DNA from: Prevotella sp.
GTDB taxonomy: Bacteria; Bacteroidota; Bacteroidia; Bacteroidales; Bacteroidaceae
Assembly (NCBI GenBank): GCA_022775105.1
Contig: JALFIX010000094.1
Span: 1-64,000, forward strand
Direction of reading: 5' to 3'
DNA: 64,000 nucleotides
Under the pieces are notes generated by a model, which was not told the DNA's origin, did no database searches, and was given only the letters and a program-made list of their open reading frames with translations. The translations under genes and the position numbers were made by a program. Positions 8,278 through 18,300 of this stretch are shown in pieces. Every line of letters begins with the position of its first letter. The first letter of the stretch is position 1.

Positions 8278-11103
8278 ATGAACAAGAAGAATATATATGT
8301 GCTATCATTACTGGCAGGAGCATTCCTGCCGGCAATGGCACAAACAGACAATACGAGTGACGGTGATGCTTTTGCCGCACAGGAGATTGAGGTGGGTGCA
8401 AACAAGAACTTCTCCCGCTCACAATCCACGGCTGCCGCCACTGTTATCACCAACAAGGACGTGAACAAGCGTTCGCCAAAGAACGTCCGGAACTCAATCA
8501 TCGGACAGGGTGGTAACGGTCTTGTGTCGCTCGACGGTGCCGGAACATACTTCAATGCCAACGCCACATTCTATGTACGCGGTCTGCAGAGCCTCAGCGG
8601 AAGTTCGCCACTGATTCTCGTGGATGGCATTGAGAGAGACATCAACTTCATCGACCCTACGGAAGTGGAGTCAGTGACTATCCTCAAGGACGCCGCCGCA
8701 GTGGCTCTCTACGGATACAAGGGTGCCAACGGTGCCGTGCAGGTGACAACCAAGCGCGGTAAGTATAACTCCAAGGAACTGAAGGTGACTTTCGACCATA
8801 TCATCAACTATCAGATTGACCGTCCTAAGTTCATCAACGCTCAGACATACGCAAATGCCATGAACGAGGCTCTCGCCAACGAGGGTGCAGCTCCGAAATA
8901 CTCGGCAGCTGAAATCGAGGCTTTCGGCAACGGAATGTATCCTGACCTTTATCCCAACGTCAACTGGGTGGATGAGACATTCCGTCATCATGGAATCACC
9001 AACAAGATTAGTGCCGAGATGACCGGTGGCGGTCAGAAGTTCCGCTACTACACTGCCATCAACCTCCTTTCGGACAATGGCTTCGTGAAGAACACGGAGG
9101 ATGACAACGGCAACAACACCCAGGACAAGTATGTAAGAGGTAATCTGCGCGTGAACCTCGACATCGACCTCACTCCCACCACAATGCTCAAGGTGAACAC
9201 CGTGGGTATGCTGAGCGAGATGTCTTGTCCGGGCAACGCCTCCAACCTTTGGGGACTTGTTTATTCACTGCCGTCAGCTGCATTCCCAGTGAAGTTTGAG
9301 AGTACAGGCGACTGGGGCGGTAGCGCAACATGGGCAGGAACAAACAACCCCGTGGCTAACTCAGCAGGAGCTGCATACTATAAGATTCACGAGCGTGCCC
9401 TTTATGCCGACATGACCCTCAACCAGGACCTTGGCTCATTCCTCAAGGGACTCAGCGGAACAGTGCGTCTTGGATATGACACTTACTCCACAATCTATGA
9501 GAACCACAGCAAGACCTTCCTCTATGGCTACTACAACCCTGCAACATGGGAAAACGGTGTGCCTACGGCAGGAGCTTACAACCAAGGTGGTGAGAAGGGA
9601 ACACAGAGTACAGATGCAAATACCAATGCCTACGCACGCAGACTGCATTTCGACGCAGGTCTGAATTTCGAGCGTAACATCACCCCCGACCACTATCTCT
9701 ACTCTTCACTCCGTTGGGACTATGAGTATCTAAATACAACCGGCGTGAATACAACAATCTACCGTCAGAATGCGTCATGGCTCAACCACTATGCCTACAA
9801 GAACAAGTATATTGCAGAGTTGGCACTGGTATATTCCGGTTCAAGCCGTTTGGCTCCCGGCACCAAGTGGTCTTTCTCACCCACTGTCAGTGCAGCTTGG
9901 GTGATAAGCAAGGAGGATTTCATGAAGGATATCAGCTGGATTAACTTCCTTAAGCTGCGTGCTTCTTACGGACGTATCAACGCTGACTATCTCCCCGGTG
10001 ACAATGTATGGACATACTACACACAGTCATACAGCACTGACGGTGTTACTTACAAGTTCAACTCAGGCTATGACTCTGACTTCGGCCGCACCACTCTCGG
10101 ACAGATGGCTACTCCTAATCCGTCGCACGAGAAGGCAGACAAGTTCAACATAGGTATCGACGCCACACTCTTCGGTGGTCTTAACCTCCAGATTGACGGT
10201 TATCGCCAGCGTCGCTCAGACATCTGGGTATCAGGTGCAGGAGCCTTCGGTAGCATCATCGGTTTCGACGCTCCTTATATCAATGCCGGTATTGTTGACA
10301 GCTGGGGCTTTGAGGCAGCAGCCGACTACACAAAGAGCATCGGTGAACTGAAGATCAATGTTGGCGCGACATTCGCATTGAACAAGAACAAGATTAAGGA
10401 GCAGGCTGAGGAACCGCGTGCATACGAGAACCTCGTTCAGACAGGCAACCCGCTCAGCTCAATCTACGGACTTAAGGCCATCGGACTCTTCCAGAACCAG
10501 GCTGAAATCGACGCAAGTCCTGTCCAGACCTTCTCTACTGTTCGCCCCGGCGACATCAAGTATGAGGATGTTAACGGTGATAATAAGATTGATGCCAACG
10601 ACCAGGTTAAGATTGGATACAGCACAGCTTGTCCAGAAATCTACTATACCTTCCATCTTGGAGCAGAATACAAGGGATTTGGTATCGACGCCATGTTCCA
10701 GGGTACTGGTCGTTATTCAGCCATGCTCAACACAACAGGTTACTACTGGGGACTTATCAGCAACCGCACATTGTCACAGTATGTATATGACAACAGCTGG
10801 CGTGCCGACAACCCCAACGCAGAGTTCCCGCGTCTCAGCTCAAGCAGCAATGCCAACAACTATCAGACAAGTTCGTTCTGGCTTCGCGACCGCAGCTATC
10901 TTAAGCTCCGCAACGTTGAGGTTTACTACAACCTTCCGAAGAGCCTTATGGCAAAGACTGGCTTTATCAATGCCGCCAAGATATACGTCCGTGGCAATGA
11001 CCTGTTCACTTGCGACAATCTCGAATCTGTCGATGCTGCTTCCTACGGTGCTGTCGCTCCTCTTAACCGCAGCGTAATCATCGGCGCAGCCGTAACATTC
11101 TAA
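8278..11103 (+). CDS. SusC/RagA family TonB-linked outer membrane protein lacking the usual N-terminal carboxypeptidase-like extension
   Basis: 941 aa; LILVDGIERDINFIDPTEVESVTILKDAAAVALYGYKGANGAVQVTTKRG. Confidence 0.92.
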   Translation: MNKKNIYVLSLLAGAFLPAMAQTDNTSDGDAFAAQEIEVGANKNFSRSQSTAAATVITNKDVNKRSPKNVRNSIIGQGGNGLVSLDGAGTYFNANATFYVRGLQSLSGSSPLILVDGIERDINFIDPTEVESVTILKDAAAVALYGYKGANGAVQVTTKRGKYNSKELKVTFDHIINYQIDRPKFINAQTYANAMNEALANEGAAPKYSAAEIEAFGNGMYPDLYPNVNWVDETFRHHGITNKISAEMTGGGQKFRYYTAINLLSDNGFVKNTEDDNGNNTQDKYVRGNLRVNLDIDLTPTTMLKVNTVGMLSEMSCPGNASNLWGLVYSLPSAAFPVKFESTGDWGGSATWAGTNNPVANSAGAAYYKIHERALYADMTLNQDLGSFLKGLSGTVRLGYDTYSTIYENHSKTFLYGYYNPATWENGVPTAGAYNQGGEKGTQSTDANTNAYARRLHFDAGLNFERNITPDHYLYSSLRWDYEYLNTTGVNTTIYRQNASWLNHYAYKNKYIAELALVYSGSSRLAPGTKWSFSPTVSAAWVISKEDFMKDISWINFLKLRASYGRINADYLPGDNVWTYYTQSYSTDGVTYKFNSGYDSDFGRTTLGQMATPNPSHEKADKFNIGIDATLFGGLNLQIDGYRQRRSDIWVSGAGAFGSIIGFDAPYINAGIVDSWGFEAAADYTKSIGELKINVGATFALNKNKIKEQAEEPRAYENLVQTGNPLSSIYGLKAIGLFQNQAEIDASPVQTFSTVRPGDIKYEDVNGDNKIDANDQVKIGYSTACPEIYYTFHLGAEYKGFGIDAMFQGTGRYSAMLNTTGYYWGLISNRTLSQYVYDNSWRADNPNAEFPRLSSSSNANNYQTSSFWLRDRSYLKLRNVEVYYNLPKSLMAKTGFINAAKIYVRGNDLFTCDNLESVDAASYGAVAPLNRSVIIGAAVTF

Positions 11104-11130
11104 TCATCATGTTTTAAAAAGAAAAGAATT

Positions 11131-12831
11131 ATGAAACTGAAGAATATATTATTATCAGCCACATTAGGCATAGCTGCCCTGAGTTCATGCTCCGACAAGA
11201 TGGACTACAAGGAGTACAATGTCTATGATGACGAATACATCAAGGAAATGTTCGGAAGAGTCGGTGGCTTCATGACTAAGATATACAACGACCTTGAGTC
11301 TGACTTCGGAAACTATTCAGGTGCAGTGCTTGCGTCTGCCACCGACGAGTCGGTTTATTCTCATCCAGGCAACCAGATTGAGGACTTCTACAACGGTGCA
11401 TGGGGACCGACAAACGCCAAGTCAAGCACATGGACAAGATGTTGGGACGGTATCAGCTACTGCAACCTTGTTCTCGACGAGTTCAGCGGTCTGACCTTCC
11501 CCGAGTATGTTCTTGACATATATTATAAAGAGGAGATGGCACAATACCGCAACTATGAATACGAGGCAAGATGGGCACGTGCCTTCTTCTACTTCGAGTT
11601 GGTGCGCCAGTACAAGAACATCCCTCTGAAGACGAGACACATGAATGCTGACGAGGCAAACGCCCTGCCCCAGATGCCGTCTGACTCCATCTTCAAGTTC
11701 ATCGACGACGAGTGCGCAGCCATCAAGGACAGTATCTTCGTTGACTATACCACTATCGGTTATCCTACAAAGTCAGAAACAGGTCGTGCAAACAAATTGG
11801 CGGTGTTGGCACTCCGCGCACGTGCAGCCCTGTATCATGCCAGTCCTCTGTTTAACACCAACAACGACAAGAGCCTCTGGCTTGAGGCTGCAAAGCGTTG
11901 CAAGGAAGTGTTCGACCAGGCATCCCTGCAGTCTATGACTCTGGCAGGCAACTACAGCAAGTTGTTTAACAGTGACTCTTGGAAGGATTCCGATGCACAG
12001 AAGGAACTTATCTTCGGTGTTCGCTTGGCAGCAAGCAATGCCTTTGAGAAGTACAACTTCCCGATAGGTATGGAGAATGCCGGAGGCGGCAACTGTCCTA
12101 CACAGAACCTCGTGGATGCCTTTGAGACCGTCAATGGTCTTGCTATCAACGAAGACCCTGAGTATGACCCGCAGAATCCATACGCCAACCGTGACAAGCG
12201 TCTTGGATATATCGTGGCTTGCAATGGCGAACTGTGGCCCAATTCTGCAAACAACGCATTGGAAACTTTCGTTGGAGGTGCAAACTCTTCGAGCGTGACC
12301 TACGGTACTCCTACAGGTTATTACCTGAAGAAATACTGTAATGCAGGTACCATCATCGCCAACACCGGCAGCAACAGTTTCTATCATATCTGGGTGGCAT
12401 TCCGACTTGGAGAAATTTATCTCGACTATGCAGAGGCAGTGCTCAACTACACCGGCGACGGATATACAAAGCCTGAAGGTCTGAGCATGTCAGCAGCAGA
12501 TGCCATCAACAAGATTCGCAAGCGTGCAGGACAGCCAAACATTGCCGAGGGACTCTCATTCGCTGAGTTCACCAAGAAATATGAAAATGAGCGATTCGTA
12601 GAACTTGCTTTCGAGGGACACCGTTTCTTCGACCTTCGTCGTTGGAAGAAGGCACCCGAGTATCTCAAGACCATCCGCAAGATGACCATTACCAAGAATG
12701 CCGACGAGACCCTTATATTTACACCGGGCACTCTCGAAACACGCACTTGGGATGACAAGTGGTATCTCTTCCCATTCCCGCAGAAGGATGTGCAGGTATG
12801 CGGATATGAGCAGAACCCCGGATGGAAATAA
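11131..12831 (+). CDS. SusD/RagB family nutrient-binding outer membrane lipoprotein
   Basis: 566 aa; lipobox LSSCSD; AINKIRKRAGQPNIAEG, ENERFVELAFEGHRFFDLRRWKKA. Confidence 0.95.
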   Translation: MKLKNILLSATLGIAALSSCSDKMDYKEYNVYDDEYIKEMFGRVGGFMTKIYNDLESDFGNYSGAVLASATDESVYSHPGNQIEDFYNGAWGPTNAKSSTWTRCWDGISYCNLVLDEFSGLTFPEYVLDIYYKEEMAQYRNYEYEARWARAFFYFELVRQYKNIPLKTRHMNADEANALPQMPSDSIFKFIDDECAAIKDSIFVDYTTIGYPTKSETGRANKLAVLALRARAALYHASPLFNTNNDKSLWLEAAKRCKEVFDQASLQSMTLAGNYSKLFNSDSWKDSDAQKELIFGVRLAASNAFEKYNFPIGMENAGGGNCPTQNLVDAFETVNGLAINEDPEYDPQNPYANRDKRLGYIVACNGELWPNSANNALETFVGGANSSSVTYGTPTGYYLKKYCNAGTIIANTGSNSFYHIWVAFRLGEIYLDYAEAVLNYTGDGYTKPEGLSMSAADAINKIRKRAGQPNIAEGLSFAEFTKKYENERFVELAFEGHRFFDLRRWKKAPEYLKTIRKMTITKNADETLIFTPGTLETRTWDDKWYLFPFPQKDVQVCGYEQNPGWK

Positions 12832-12843
12832 CGAATACCAATC

Positions 12844-12875
12844 CCCATAGCCGCTCCAAAAGGTTCGGCTATGGG
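12844..12875. other. Perfect 10-bp stem-loop between SusD and downstream gene
   Basis: cccatagccg...cggctatggg with a 12-nt loop; followed by an A-run rather than a T-run. Confidence 0.6.
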
Positions 12876-12930
12876 AATCAAAAAAAACAAATACTTATCA
12901 TTTAATTATTAATTTAAAAAACTTAAAGTT

Positions 12931-14928
12931 ATGAGAAAATTTTATCTTATGTTCTTAGCGCTTTTTGCCATGGCATTAACCGCTAACGCAGGTACGAAAG
13001 TACTCTATTCACAGGACTTCGAAACTGCTATTGACGCAGCCGCTGCAGGTTGGGCATCACCAAATGTACCTGGCGGTCTCAGCATTGGCAGTGACGAGTA
13101 TGGAAAGTTTTTCCAATTCTCACCGGGCAATACCAATGACCGTTCTGCTCATTTGCTTTGGGGTGAGAGTCTTGTAAAGGATGCTGGTGTGACAGCCTAC
13201 ACTGTTAAGTTTGACTTCTGCTTCTACGCATTTGGCAATAACCACGTTACATCAGAAATCGCTTTAATGTCTGATGAGACTACTTGCACAAACAAGCCAA
13301 ACGGAAATTTCAAGAACAACTCTACAAACTGCCTTTTTGACTTGTCAGAAGCTTCGTCAAACACAGCTAGTGCTACCGACAGAACTTTTATCATCAATGG
13401 TGATGAAGGTTCTACTGCAAACCTTACGCAGGGTATTTGGTACACTGTTACGCTTGTTGTTGATACAGAGGCAAAGACTGTTGACTATAATGTTTGTTCA
13501 CTTACAGGTGATGCTGTGGCTTCTGGAATTTACGAATTTCCAGAAGACTGCAATCCTTGGGCAACAGGTATTTACTACCTTGCTGGACGTTACTGGAACG
13601 TAGGTCAGTTTGACAAAATCAGCATAGAGGCTGAGGTTGAAGGTGATATTGCCAACGTTCCTTCTGCAAGTCTTACTGGTGTTAACAACGCACAGCGAGT
13701 ATATACAATCAACTTCATGGAAGGTGAAACACTCCATGTTTCATTCAATGGCAGCGAGGAAACAGTATCATATGATGACTGTGAGGGTGTATATGTTTGG
13801 AGCAACAACCCCAACTATGATCCTTCAAACGAAGGTTTGATTACAGATGCATGCAATGGCGGTACTCTTAATATCTGGACTACCATTGGCGATGCCACAT
13901 CAGAAGTAGTCGCAATTGAAGTTGAAAATACTATCATTCCTGTTGTTACAGCCACAGTAGATGTTGTTGACGTATTGGAAGGTTATGCAAAGACATACAA
14001 AATTACTGCAGACAACAGTACTATTCCTCTGTCACCGCAGCTCTTCTTCAATGCCGAATTTATTGGTGACGACGGTACACATATTCAGAAAAATGATCTT
14101 ACAAACGGTGCTACTATAGAACTGCCTTCAAAGGGTACTCTGACCATCACAACTCAGGCGTTCGGTTATGCCGAAGTTTCCACCACAGTAGAGAACAACA
14201 TTGCATACAAGCAGTCAAAGGTTATCGATTTCGCACACATGACAGCAGCAGAGATTACAGCAGCAGGATTCTCTGAAGATGGAAATGTAACAGGTAAGTT
14301 TGCAACCTATGGCCGTCTGTTTGGATATGACGCATCTACTTATAACGCTGAGGACGACACCTATACTGGAACGTTTGTATATAGCGAAATTCCTCAATTC
14401 ACCAAGCTCGCTTCAGAATGGGAGACCACTGAGAATAACGTAATCGTTGGCGACCTTGCTTTCACTGCAGTTTGTCCTGTAAACGTACACATTTTCCAGG
14501 GTGTCGGAATCAATCTCGAAGGAATGAAGGGTGATGATATGTCAGGCAGCTGGATTAGCAGTTTGTATATGACTGTCAACGGTGCTACTGAGAATGACAT
14601 TATCAAGGTTAGCAGTATGGGTAATTACGGTTCTACATCATTGCATCCTGTAGTAAACAGCCTTGACGAATATATCGCAAGTAACAATTGTCCAGTTACT
14701 GCCGTATTAAAGGGCACAGATCAGATTTCACTTTATCGTGTTTCTGACCTTATTGGATGCATCACTGTTTATAGCCCGGAGAACACCGGAACCGGTATCA
14801 ACAACGTTGAGTCAGTTGAGTCTTCTGAGGACGCTCCTATCTACACAATCAGCGGTGTTCGTGCAAACAAGAACAACCTGAAGAGCGGTTTCTATGTACA
14901 GAAGGGAAGAACATTCATTGTTAAGTAA
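12931..14928 (+). CDS. Secreted/surface protein with N-terminal LamG-like region and PorSS-like C-terminal tail; candidate glycan-binding protein
   Basis: 665 aa; signal peptide; TKVLYSQDFETAIDAAAAGW...; C-terminus APIYTISGVRANKNNLKSGFYVQKGRTFIVK. Confidence 0.6.
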   Translation: MRKFYLMFLALFAMALTANAGTKVLYSQDFETAIDAAAAGWASPNVPGGLSIGSDEYGKFFQFSPGNTNDRSAHLLWGESLVKDAGVTAYTVKFDFCFYAFGNNHVTSEIALMSDETTCTNKPNGNFKNNSTNCLFDLSEASSNTASATDRTFIINGDEGSTANLTQGIWYTVTLVVDTEAKTVDYNVCSLTGDAVASGIYEFPEDCNPWATGIYYLAGRYWNVGQFDKISIEAEVEGDIANVPSASLTGVNNAQRVYTINFMEGETLHVSFNGSEETVSYDDCEGVYVWSNNPNYDPSNEGLITDACNGGTLNIWTTIGDATSEVVAIEVENTIIPVVTATVDVVDVLEGYAKTYKITADNSTIPLSPQLFFNAEFIGDDGTHIQKNDLTNGATIELPSKGTLTITTQAFGYAEVSTTVENNIAYKQSKVIDFAHMTAAEITAAGFSEDGNVTGKFATYGRLFGYDASTYNAEDDTYTGTFVYSEIPQFTKLASEWETTENNVIVGDLAFTAVCPVNVHIFQGVGINLEGMKGDDMSGSWISSLYMTVNGATENDIIKVSSMGNYGSTSLHPVVNSLDEYIASNNCPVTAVLKGTDQISLYRVSDLIGCITVYSPENTGTGINNVESVESSEDAPIYTISGVRANKNNLKSGFYVQKGRTFIVK

Positions 14929-14964
14929 TACACATTTAGGTTAATGTTAGTATTATAGTCTCAT

Positions 14965-15000
14965 GGGGCGATAGACTTCAACTTTCTATCGTCCCTTTCT
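14965..15000 (+). terminator. Rho-independent terminator
   Basis: ggggcgatag / ctatcgtccc (one G-U) followed by tttctt. Confidence 0.7.
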
Positions 15001-15174
15001 TATTATCACCAATCTCATTTGCACCAATTTATATAGATGTTAGTAAAATTAGCGGAGTTATTTTGGTCATTCAAAAATATTTCTGTATATTTACACCGTA
15101 ATTAATACTTTTTTGCAGAAATAACATTAATAACAGCCGTTTTAGCTAAACGGCACAAGTAAAAACTAATCTAC

Positions 15175-15321
15175 ATGAAGAGGAATTTTATTTATCTATC
15201 AACAATGCTGATTCTGTTGGGACAACCAACAGAAACGATAGCACAGCGCAAGCAACAGCAGCTCGGGAGGGGTGTCGTGGCAGTGAACAGCTGAAGCAAC
15301 GTAACCATAACATGGAGACGG
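15175..15321 (+). pseudogene. N-terminal (signal-peptide) part of the downstream PL11-type gene, separated by an in-frame TGA at 15292-15294
   Basis: ATG 15175: MKRNFIYLSTMLILLGQPTETIAQRKQQQLGRGVVAVNS*SNVTITWRR-LAQDPENAK..., same frame as 15322-19575. The RGVVAV...WRRL stretch aligns with RGVVALPAQDKGIFVSWRLL of the second PL11 protein in this window. Confidence 0.85.
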
Positions 15322-18300
15322 TTGGCTCAAGACCCTGAAAACGCAAAGTGGAACGTGTATGCAAGAAAAAGCGGCAACACCGAATATACTTTGTTAAACC
15401 AGCAACCTCTTGACAACACCAATTTCAAGACTACATCAAGTATTGTACCTGTCGGAACGGAGCTGGCAGTGCAGATGATATACACTCACGGCAATGAAAC
15501 AAGGGAAGGGAAAATCAGTGATGCCTTCATAGTGAAAAAGCAAAACCTAAGAAATATATACATGGAAATTGCCTTCAACGGCAGTCCATTGAAAAACGCG
15601 GATGTAAGCACAAAATTCGTATGGCCTGCCGACCTCAACGGCAACGGCGAATACGACTATGTGGTTGATAGAAACTCCGTGAACTCAAGCAGACACTACC
15701 TTGAGGCTTATCTCGCAGATGGAACATACCTGTGGACTATAGACATGGGACCTAATGAATGGAGCTCAACAGGACAGGACGACCAGATATGCGCATACGA
15801 CATTGACTGCGACGGAAAGAGCGAAGTGATAATCCAGACCTCAGACGGCACACGATTCTGGAACAAGACGAAAGGAGAATGGGGACTATACGTCAACGGG
15901 TCGGCAACAGGTGACACCGACAATGACGGAATAATAGACTATACTAACGAAACGAAAAATAACGCACCCAAATACATGACCGTAGTGGATGGCATGACCG
16001 GAGCAGAGAAGGTGTCGGTGGAACAACAGTATGACGATGCATACAACCGTACGAACAAAGCCTCGCTGATGGGTGACGAATACAACAAGCACGTGGGACA
16101 TGTGGGAATATTCTATCACGACGGCATTCATCCGGCAATAGTGATGGAATGGCATACAAGAACAAAAGAAGGCAGACACATGTACCGCAACTCTGCTTTC
16201 GCATACGACTTCGGCGCTGACGGCAAGGCTACCAACTGGCACCAACTGTTTATGAAACCCACTGGAGGCGCCACATTCCATCAGATAAGGATATTCGATG
16301 CCGACGGCGACGGAAAGGACGAGATGAGCAGTGGAGCATACTGTATGGACCATGATGGTTCAACACTATATAACACAGGCATCAGTCATGGAGACAGACA
16401 CCGTACGTCGGACATCGACCCGGAGCGTCCTGGTCTTGAGACATTCTCCATACAACAGGACGCCCCCGACATGCTGGCACAGATACTGTTTGACGCAGCT
16501 ACAGGAGAACCGATAAAGAAATGGTATCTGCCGGCAGTGGGTGACGTGGGTCGCGGAGAATGTCTTGACCTCGACAAGGATCATCTCGGATGGGAGATGT
16601 TCTCAACCATGGACGGGTATCAGATATTTGATGCTAAGGGCGACAAAATAGATGGCCTGATTGGATATTTCCCCACAGAAGGTATATGGTGGGACAACGA
16701 ACTGGACAGGGAGAGAGTTGACACTCCTGACGGAGGCGGATATAATGCCGACATCCGCGACTTCAGAAACGGACGCCTGATAGAGATGGCAAAAGAGTCG
16801 GACTATACCATTAAGTCGAGCAATGCAAAAAGAGGAAAGTTCTGGGGTGACATAATAGGCGACTGGCGCGAGGAACTGATTCTCAACAGGGAGATAGACG
16901 GAGTGAACACGGGTATCGTGGGATTCACAACCGACTACACAACCGATATCAACAACATTTACTGTCTGCAGGAAGACCCGCACTACCGTGCCGACTGCAC
17001 AACACGTGGTTACTACCAAAGTCCCGAACCAGGATTCTATTTAGGCTATGATATGCCTCGCCCCCAACTGCCACCGTGCATGAGGGAAGACGATAAGAAT
17101 ATGGTAGTGGGCATCGAGTCAGGAAACGCTACTGTCACTCCTCGTGCCGAATTGGAGAACCTCTATCTCATGCCAGTAAAGGAACAGACCCTGACTATTG
17201 CCGATGGCAGCAAACTGGATGCCAACAGCATCGTATGGAAAAGCCAACAGGGCAAGGCTATCATTTCTGCACAAGGAATGACAGCCGGAAAGTTTGTTGT
17301 GTCAGAGGGTGAACTAAACCTTCAGGACACTGAATTGAAGGCATTGGTTGACCTCAGGGCAAGGGGAACCTTGTCAGGTAAAGGCAAGATTGCCTCTATT
17401 TCTTTTGAGGGCGCACTAAACAATGAGGGATGTAGAATTAAACCATTGCCATTGATTACCATCAAAGATAATATGGTGATTGACAAAAAGGTATATGTAG
17501 AGACCGACATAGACAATGGCGGATTGGTAGAGGTTGAGGGCAATGTATCCCTTAACTCCTCACTCATATTCACCGTGAAGTCGGCAAGCTGCAATCCTGG
17601 AAAATACACACTCCTCAAATACAACGGGACATTTGAGGGTGAGGTGTCAAACATAAAGGTAGAAGGGCTTGTGGGACTTGCCTATTCAATAATTAAAGTT
17701 GAAGAAAGCAATGGCGGACGTATCGAACTGACGATAGAAAACCAAAGGAGTCCATACGAATACATCTATTGGAACGGAGACAAGTCTGACACTTGGGACT
17801 ATCAGACAGGCAACTGGGAAAGTGAAAACGGAGGCGAGCTGAAGTTTGTGGCAGGCGACGGAGTAGTCTTCGGCAACAAGTCGAGAAACTCACAGATTAC
17901 TATCAACGAACTTATGCCCGTGAAGTCGGTGACATTCGAGAGCGACCTGTCGTTCACCGTGAACGGAGATGGAGGATTCAGCGGCAAGGCAGACCTTACG
18001 AAGAACGGTGAAGGCAAACTGACGATGAACATCACCAAGAGTGACTACGAAGGCAACACTATCATCAAAGGTGGTACAATGGAAGTGAAGGAGATGGCTG
18101 ACAAGGGCTTGGCGTCGAGCATTGGTACCGGTAATGCGGGAACACTGCAAATAGGCAAGGCCACATTCATTATCAACAACTCCAACACATCCACAGACAG
18201 GGAGATAATCCTCACCGGCGACACGGCTTCTATTTCCGTTCCCAAAGGCACTGTATCATTCAAAGGCAAGGTTTCAGGCAATGGTATTCTAAGGAAAACC

